Source of the DNA: Hydrogenophaga sp.
GTDB lineage: Bacteria; Pseudomonadota; Gammaproteobacteria; Burkholderiales; Burkholderiaceae
Assembly: GCA_025458545.1 (NCBI GenBank)
Contig: JALOSH010000010.1
Span: 1-18,850, forward strand
DNA: 18,850 bases
Direction: 5' to 3'
Shown here: one piece after another, positions 14,616 through 18,850 of the stretch
Layout of the letters: the number at the start of each line of letters is the position of its first letter
Numbering within the stretch: position 1 is the stretch's first letter
The notes under the pieces: model-generated
What the model was told of the DNA's origin: nothing
Database searches by the model: none
What the model saw: only the letters and a program-made list of their open reading frames with translations
Made by a program: the position numbers and the translations under genes

Positions 14616-15020
14616 ATGGAAATCACTCACTTCAACGACCTGCTCGCCGCCGCGCGGCAACAGCCCGACGCGCAGCGCCTTCTGCTGGTGTTTGCCGGGG
14701 CCAGCCTGCCTGCGGGGGCCACGGCCGAACAGCGGGCCCGCTTCGAGGCGGGCGAATCGGGCGAGCTGGCGCCGCTGATGTGCGTCGACAAAGACCCAGC
14801 CGATCTGCCGGATTTCGTCGCCCTGCAGGCCGAAGCCGCGGCCGTGGGCCCCGAGTGGGCCTTGGTCTTCGCCGCGGCCCTGTCGGGCCAGGGAAAGCGG
14901 GCGCCCGCCGCGGCCCAGGTGCAAGCCGCGCTCGATCGCATGGTGGAGGCGGTGAAGTCCGGCAACCTCAGCGGCCTGATTCCCTTCGACCGTCAGGGCG
15001 AGGCTGTCCAGCTCGAGTGA
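14616..15020 (+). CDS. Small conserved hypothetical protein
   Basis: A 134-residue soluble acidic protein starting MEITHFNDLLAAARQQ, with RLLLVFAGASLP (21-32), LAPLMCVDKDPADLPDF (51-67), WALVFAAALSG (81-91) and a C-terminal AVKSGNLSGLIPFDRQG. I recall similar short proteins in Burkholderiales, some labelled as a ribonucleotide reductase alpha subunit, which their size makes implausible. There is no catalytic motif I can identify. It is the only plus-strand gene between narX and narH. It is divergent from SirB2 (40 nt) and convergent with the carbonic anhydrase (16 nt). ATG 14610, two codons upstream, is an alternative start. The codon pattern and conserved look support a real gene; the function is unknown. 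Confidence 0.72.
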   Translation: MEITHFNDLLAAARQQPDAQRLLLVFAGASLPAGATAEQRARFEAGESGELAPLMCVDKDPADLPDFVALQAEAAAVGPEWALVFAAALSGQGKRAPAAAQVQAALDRMVEAVKSGNLSGLIPFDRQGEAVQLE

Positions 15021-15036
15021 GCAGCAGCAGACAGGG

Positions 15037-15723
15037 TCACAACCGCGTCGACTCATCGTCCTGCTGCGCTTCGGGCAAATGCGCCCGATACGGTCCGGTA
15101 CCTGCGTTGTCGGCCTGCGCTGCCGGCACAAAGCCGCCCCGCTGCACGTCGAAGACGTGCACCTCGCCGTCCTCGATCACGTAGTGCCAGCCGTGCAGGG
15201 CCAGCGTACTGGCCTCCACGCGCTCGCGCACCATCGGATAGTCCATCAGCCGCTCCAACTGCAGAACCACCGCGCGTTGCTCGGTGCGTCGCAGCGCATC
15301 GGGACCGGGTTCGGCCACAGGCAAGGCGGCTTCGCGCCCCAGCTCTAGCCATTGCGACAGGTGCTTGGCCGCTGGTGAGACATCGCCATACAAGGCGCGG
15401 ATGGCGCCGCAGTGGCTGTGCCCGCACACCACGATGCGCTGCACCGACAGGTTGAGCACGGCGAACTCGATGGCCGCAGCGGTGCCGTGGAAACCGTGGC
15501 TCTGGTCGTGCGGCGGCACGAAGGCACCCACGTTTCGAACCAGGAACAGCTCCCCTGGGCCGGCACCGGTCAGCAAATAGGGCACCAAGCGCGAGTCGCT
15601 GCAGCCGATGAACAGCGTCATCGGGTGCTGGCCATCGTCGACCAGGTGCCTGAAATGCGAGCGGTGCAGCGGGAAGGCGTCGGTCTGAAAGCGTTGCAGG
15701 CGCTGCAGGAGTTCGTCGGGCAT
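15037..15723 (-). CDS. Beta-class carbonic anhydrase
   Basis: The 228-residue enzyme interconverts CO2 and bicarbonate in the cytoplasm. Zinc ligands are visible as C41 in GCSDSR, and H102 and C105 in GHSHCGA; D43 and R45 form the conserved dyad. LFLVRNVGAFVPP (59-71) and HGTAAAIEFAVLNL (79-92) are further family signatures. I chose ATG 15723 (MPDELLQRL) because the upstream extension to 15783 overlaps the PpiC gene and shows no family similarity. It starts 22 nt after the PpiC stop, on the same strand as narHJI, so it may be the last gene of the nar operon. Bicarbonate supply or pH balance during nitrate respiration is inferred only from this. Confidence 0.92.
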   Translation of the reverse strand: MPDELLQRLQRFQTDAFPLHRSHFRHLVDDGQHPMTLFIGCSDSRLVPYLLTGAGPGELFLVRNVGAFVPPHDQSHGFHGTAAAIEFAVLNLSVQRIVVCGHSHCGAIRALYGDVSPAAKHLSQWLELGREAALPVAEPGPDALRRTEQRAVVLQLERLMDYPMVRERVEASTLALHGWHYVIEDGEVHVFDVQRGGFVPAAQADNAGTGPYRAHLPEAQQDDESTRL

Positions 15724-15745
15724 GGCGGCGCGGATCTGTTCTGCG

Positions 15746-16525
15746 TTACTGCACCAAGGGCGACTCGGCCGCCTCAAGGTCAACGCCCGTCAACGTGGCC
15801 GCGCCTGCCAGCAGTTGCAGGTATTGCCGCAGCGCGGTGGCGAAGGCCTGCTGGCGAAGACCCTGGGCCACGGCCGACTTCACGGCTTCGAACGTCGGGT
15901 CCTGGCCCGGTTCGCGCGCCAGCACTTGAACCACGTGCAGGCCAAAGCGGCTGTGCACCAGGCGCGGCAACACGCCGACCTCGGGTTTGCCAAAGATCTC
16001 GCGGGCGAACTCGGGTGCGCAGTCCTCCGTGGTCAGCCAGCCTAGCGCACCCCCGTCGGCGCCGCTGGGACAGTTCGAGGTAGAGGCCGCAGCGGCCGCA
16101 AAGCGGTCTTCTCCATCGGGTGAAGCGCAGCGCACATCCAGCAGGCAGGCCTCGGCCCGCTGCCGCAGCGCATTCACATCCACACCGGGCGTGACGGCAA
16201 ACAGCACGTGACGCAGCTGGACGCGCTCACCGACGGCGTAGCGGCCACGCTGGGCGGCATGGTGTCGGCGCAAGGCCTCGTCCGACGGTTCGGGCACAGG
16301 CAGTTCGCGGTCCAGCAAAGCTTCGATGGCGGCGCTGGCGGCTTCGGTCATGGCGCCGGCCAGGGGCAGCGGGTCATCCGCCGCCAACAGGCCCGCCTGA
16401 ATGGCGGCCTGGCGCAGCAGCTCGGCACAGGCCCGCTGCCGGATGGACTCTGTCGTCAGCATTTCGTCGGGGTGGGCCAGAACGACGCCGTTGACCTCGG
16501 GAAGCACGGAAGTGATGGTATTCAT
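15746..16525 (-). CDS. PpiC-type (parvulin) peptidyl-prolyl isomerase, nar-linked
   Basis: A 259-residue protein with an N-terminal helical region (about 20-90) and a parvulin rotamase domain (about 101-204: QLRHVLFAVTPGV, then GGALGWLTTEDCAPEFAREIFG, then LVHSRFGLHVVQVL). No signal peptide is evident, which suggests a cytoplasmic foldase similar to NifM. Such genes follow narGHJI in several proteobacteria and are thought to assist folding of the reductase. Start ATG 16525 lies 32 nt downstream of the narI stop. Cysteines at 33, 127, 133, 152 and 169 are more than usual for a parvulin, and might form an oxidation-sensitive or metal site. Confidence 0.85.
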   Translation of the reverse strand: MNTITSVLPEVNGVVLAHPDEMLTTESIRQRACAELLRQAAIQAGLLAADDPLPLAGAMTEAASAAIEALLDRELPVPEPSDEALRRHHAAQRGRYAVGERVQLRHVLFAVTPGVDVNALRQRAEACLLDVRCASPDGEDRFAAAAASTSNCPSGADGGALGWLTTEDCAPEFAREIFGKPEVGVLPRLVHSRFGLHVVQVLAREPGQDPTFEAVKSAVAQGLRQQAFATALRQYLQLLAGAATLTGVDLEAAESPLVQ

Positions 16526-16557
16526 GGTCTGAACTTTCTCGTGAGATTGGGGCGCGC

Positions 16558-17283
16558 TCAACCGACACGCCGCGGCTGGCTTTGCCCCGCAGGCACGTTC
16601 AGCCTGCGGGCACGCACCATCTGGTACGGGCGCACCAGATAGGCCAGCGTACCGAAGCCGCTCCACACATGCACCAGGCGGCTGAAGGGAAACAGCAGGA
16701 AGATCGTCATGCCCAGCAGCATGTGCGCCTGGAAGTGCCATTCGACGCCGGCCACCAGCGCAGCATTCGGCTGCATCAGCACGATGCCCTGCAGGTACTC
16801 GGCCAACTTCAGCATCGTCTGCGGGTCCTTCACGTGGCTCAAGGACGTCGGGAGGGTGCTCAGCCCGATGACCAGCTGCACCCACAGGATGACGAGGATG
16901 GCGATGTCGGTGCGGTGACTGGTCAGGCGGATGCGCGGGTCGAACAGGCGCCGGTGCAACAGCATCGTCAGGCCGATGAAGCACAGACCCCCGGCAATGC
17001 CGCCGGCCACCACCGCGATCAGCTGCTTCTGCGACGCGGTAACGAAGATCTCGTACACACCGTGCGGGGTCAGTTGCCCGAACAGGTGGCCGAAGAACAG
17101 GAACAGGATGCCGCCGTGGAACAGGTTGCTGCCCCAGCGCAGCTGTGCCTTGCGCAGCAGCTGCGAGCTGTCGCTTTTCCAGGTGTACTGGTCGCGATCG
17201 AAGCGGGCCAGGCTGCCCATGAAGAACACGGCCAGGCAGAGGTACGGGTAGACGTTGAAGGCGAAGTTGTGGAGGGTGTTCAT
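16558..17283 (-). CDS. narI: Respiratory nitrate reductase gamma subunit (cytochrome b)
   Basis: A 241-residue membrane subunit with five hydrophobic helices that takes electrons from quinol and passes them through two b haems to NarH. Haem ligands are H56 and H66 (FHGGILFLFFGH) and H187 and H205 (WHFQAHMLLG, FSRLVHVWSG), exactly the residue numbers known for E. coli NarI. The ATG at 17283 overlaps the narJ stop by four nucleotides (ATGA). The C-terminal RPYQMVRAR stretch is typical. The PpiC gene follows on the same strand. Confidence 0.96.
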   Translation of the reverse strand: MNTLHNFAFNVYPYLCLAVFFMGSLARFDRDQYTWKSDSSQLLRKAQLRWGSNLFHGGILFLFFGHLFGQLTPHGVYEIFVTASQKQLIAVVAGGIAGGLCFIGLTMLLHRRLFDPRIRLTSHRTDIAILVILWVQLVIGLSTLPTSLSHVKDPQTMLKLAEYLQGIVLMQPNAALVAGVEWHFQAHMLLGMTIFLLFPFSRLVHVWSGFGTLAYLVRPYQMVRARRLNVPAGQSQPRRVG

Positions 17284-18002
17284 GCGGACGCTCCCGGCGT
17301 GGGTTGGGTGGCGCTTGCCGTGTGACGTACGGGTGTACGAACGATCTGGATCGGTTGCGGCTGCCCGGGCCGGGCCTGGCCCTGGGTGGAGCAGCCGTCG
17401 AAGGCCATGGGCTCCGCCCAGCTCTCGTCGAGCTCAGGCTCGGGCGGCACCGAGACGGCCTGCGCCTTCTCGCCCGCGAGGTCCAGCAACGCGGCCAGCA
17501 CACAGGCATGCGCTGCCTCGCGGCGCAACAGGGCACTGAAGATCACCTGCAGGATGTGCGCGATCTCGCCCAGAAAAGCCTTGGCCTGCGCCGGCGGCTG
17601 GGTGGACGCGTACTGCAGCACCACCGTCAAGTGGTCCGGCAGTTCGCCCGGCGCGAGGAACAGGCCTGCCGCCTCGTAGGTCTGGCACAGGTCCACCATA
17701 GCCGGGCCACGGTCGCGACTGTCGCCGTGGACATGCTCGAACAGGTGCAGCGCGGTGCCGCGGCCGCGGTCGAACAGTTCGACGTGGTCGGCCTCCACGT
17801 CCAGCGGTCGGCGGCGGGACAGCCGCGTGATCAAGGCATCCAGTTCAGCCCGCCGCGCGGCGCTGAGCGCACGCTCTTCGTGCAGAGCCGCCTGCAGTTC
17901 GGGCAGGTGCGCACGCAGCTCGGCATCGGGGTAGCTCAGCAGATGGGCCAGCACACGCAGCGTCTTGGTCGCAGGAACCGGGGTCGTGTCGAAGAAGCTC
18001 AT
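17280..18002 (-). CDS. narJ: Nitrate reductase maturation chaperone NarJ
   Basis: The 240-residue cytoplasmic chaperone of the TorD/NarJ helical family holds apo-NarGH until molybdenum cofactor insertion. The core begins LRVLAHLLSYPDAELRAHLPEL (15-36) and has the diagnostic YVxxFD-like segment HVELFDRGRGTALHLFEHVHGDSRDRGPAM (73-102). The last 50 residues are a Pro/Gln-rich tail that is probably disordered. I chose ATG 18002, one nucleotide after the narH stop; the frame runs on upstream to 18086 but only inside narH. Its stop overlaps narI. Confidence 0.95.
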   Translation of the reverse strand: MSFFDTTPVPATKTLRVLAHLLSYPDAELRAHLPELQAALHEERALSAARRAELDALITRLSRRRPLDVEADHVELFDRGRGTALHLFEHVHGDSRDRGPAMVDLCQTYEAAGLFLAPGELPDHLTVVLQYASTQPPAQAKAFLGEIAHILQVIFSALLRREAAHACVLAALLDLAGEKAQAVSVPPEPELDESWAEPMAFDGCSTQGQARPGQPQPIQIVRTPVRHTASATQPTPGASA

Positions 18003-18003
18003 G

Positions 18004-18850
18004 TCAGACCCCTGCCTTGATGGGAATGGTGCGCTTCTTCTCGCTGCCGAAGAGGCTCGTCTCGGTCGTGCCTTCGCTGCAGCCATTGCCGAAACTGAAG
18101 CCGCAACCGCCGCGTACGTTGAAGGCGTTTTCGGCGTATTCGCGGTGCGTGGTCGGGATGACGAAGCGGTCTTCGTAGTTGGCGATGGCCATGACCTGGT
18201 ACATCTCCTCGACCTGGTTGACGCTCAGCTTCACCTGATCAATGGCGGCGTGGTTGGCCACACCATCCACGTGCTTGGCGCGCTGGTAAGCGCGCATCGC
18301 CAGCATGCGCTCGAGCGCGCCGACCACCGGCACCGTGTCGCCGGCCGTCAGCAGATTGGCCAGGTACTTGACCGGGATGCGCAGCTGGTTGACGTCCGGG
18401 ATCTCACCGTTGGTGCCCACATGGCCGGCATTCGCTGCTGCGGTGATGGGGCTGAGCGGCGGCACATACCAGACCATCGGCAACGTGCGGTACTCGGGGT
18501 GCAGCGGCAGCGCCACCTTCCACTCCACCGCCATCTTGTAGACAGGGCTGTTGCGCGCCGCGTCCATCCAGTTGTCGGGGATGCCGTCGAGCTTGGCCTG
18601 CGCGATGACCTTCGGGTCGTTCGGGTCCAGGAAGATGTCGAGTTGGGCCTGGTACAAGTCCTTGTCATGCTCGACGCTGGCCGCCTCTTGAATGCGGTCG
18701 GCGTCGTACAGCAGCACGCCCAGGTAGCGGATGCGGCCCACGCAGGTTTCGCTGCACACCGTGGGCTGCCCGGCCTCGATGCGCGGGTAGCAGAAGATGC
18801 ACTTCTCGGCCTTGCCGCTCTTCCAGTTGTAGTAGATCTTCTTGTAGGGG
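18004..18850 (-). CDS. narH: Respiratory nitrate reductase beta subunit, C-terminal part (cut by right edge)
   Basis: The minus-strand frame is open to the window edge and encodes the last 282 residues of NarH, the iron-sulfur subunit carrying four clusters between NarI and NarG. Visible ligands include the cysteines of KCIFCYPRIEAGQPTVCSETCVGRIRYLG close to the edge. The downstream MVWYVPPLSPI, LRIPVKYLANLLTAGD and NVRGGCGFSFGNGC segments are highly typical. The full protein in relatives has about 510 residues, so the start and the narG and narK genes should lie to the right of the window. Confidence 0.97.
   Translation of the reverse strand, partial: PYKKIYYNWKSGKAEKCIFCYPRIEAGQPTVCSETCVGRIRYLGVLLYDADRIQEAASVEHDKDLYQAQLDIFLDPNDPKVIAQAKLDGIPDNWMDAARNSPVYKMAVEWKVALPLHPEYRTLPMVWYVPPLSPITAAANAGHVGTNGEIPDVNQLRIPVKYLANLLTAGDTVPVVGALERMLAMRAYQRAKHVDGVANHAAIDQVKLSVNQVEEMYQVMAIANYEDRFVIPTTHREYAENAFNVRGGCGFSFGNGCSEGTTETSLFGSEKKRTIPIKAGV

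Noticed and set aside
1..18850. CRISPR arrays, tRNA or rRNA genes, riboswitches, phage genes
   Set aside because: No regularly spaced repeats, no tRNA-like cloverleaf and no rRNA stretches were recognised by eye; a computed scan could still find weak candidates.

Overview
The window is GC-rich with tightly packed, overlapping genes. Protein resemblances throughout (a NarGHJI nitrate reductase with a PpiC-type foldase gene behind it, NarXL, NnrS, NsrR, SirB2) point to a facultatively denitrifying or nitrate-respiring betaproteobacterium, probably Burkholderiales. This is judged from recall of protein families; no search was run.

Left part (1-2400) is a worn junction. A Tat-exported lipoprotein gene runs off the left edge on the minus strand. 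Next come the ruins of an IS630-family transposase with one stop, several frameshifts and two altered catalytic positions, and then an intact but solitary succinate dehydrogenase iron-sulfur subunit gene (sdhB) without sdhC, sdhD or sdhA.

Region 2403-6113 is a plus-strand operon: a TetR regulator, an HlyD-type periplasmic adaptor, an FtsX/MacB-type permease and an ABC ATPase. The first three genes are joined by 4-nt ATGA overlaps. It looks like a self-regulated tripartite exporter of unknown substrate.

Region 6300-10983 is a nitric-oxide-stress island. On the minus strand it reads nnrS, a DUF2249 protein with a Cys-rich tail, a 7Fe ferredoxin, a ccoG/rdxA remnant, a hemerythrin-like protein and a GHSCP-motif protein. 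Divergent from nnrS are nsrR and a second hemerythrin. The 63-nt nnrS/nsrR divide carries a strong NsrR-like palindrome that overlaps the nnrS start codon, and a weaker one next to the nsrR -10 element.

Region 10974-18850 is the nitrate-respiration block. On the minus strand it reads narH (cut by the window edge), narJ, narI, a PpiC foldase and a beta-carbonic anhydrase; a small plus-strand conserved gene intervenes; then come a SirB2 membrane protein, narX, narL and a nitroreductase-family gene. Nitrate would be sensed by NarX/NarL, reduced by NarGHI with NarJ as maturation chaperone, and the nitric oxide that follows would be met by the NsrR-controlled island.

No tRNA, rRNA, CRISPR array or intact insertion sequence was recognised.
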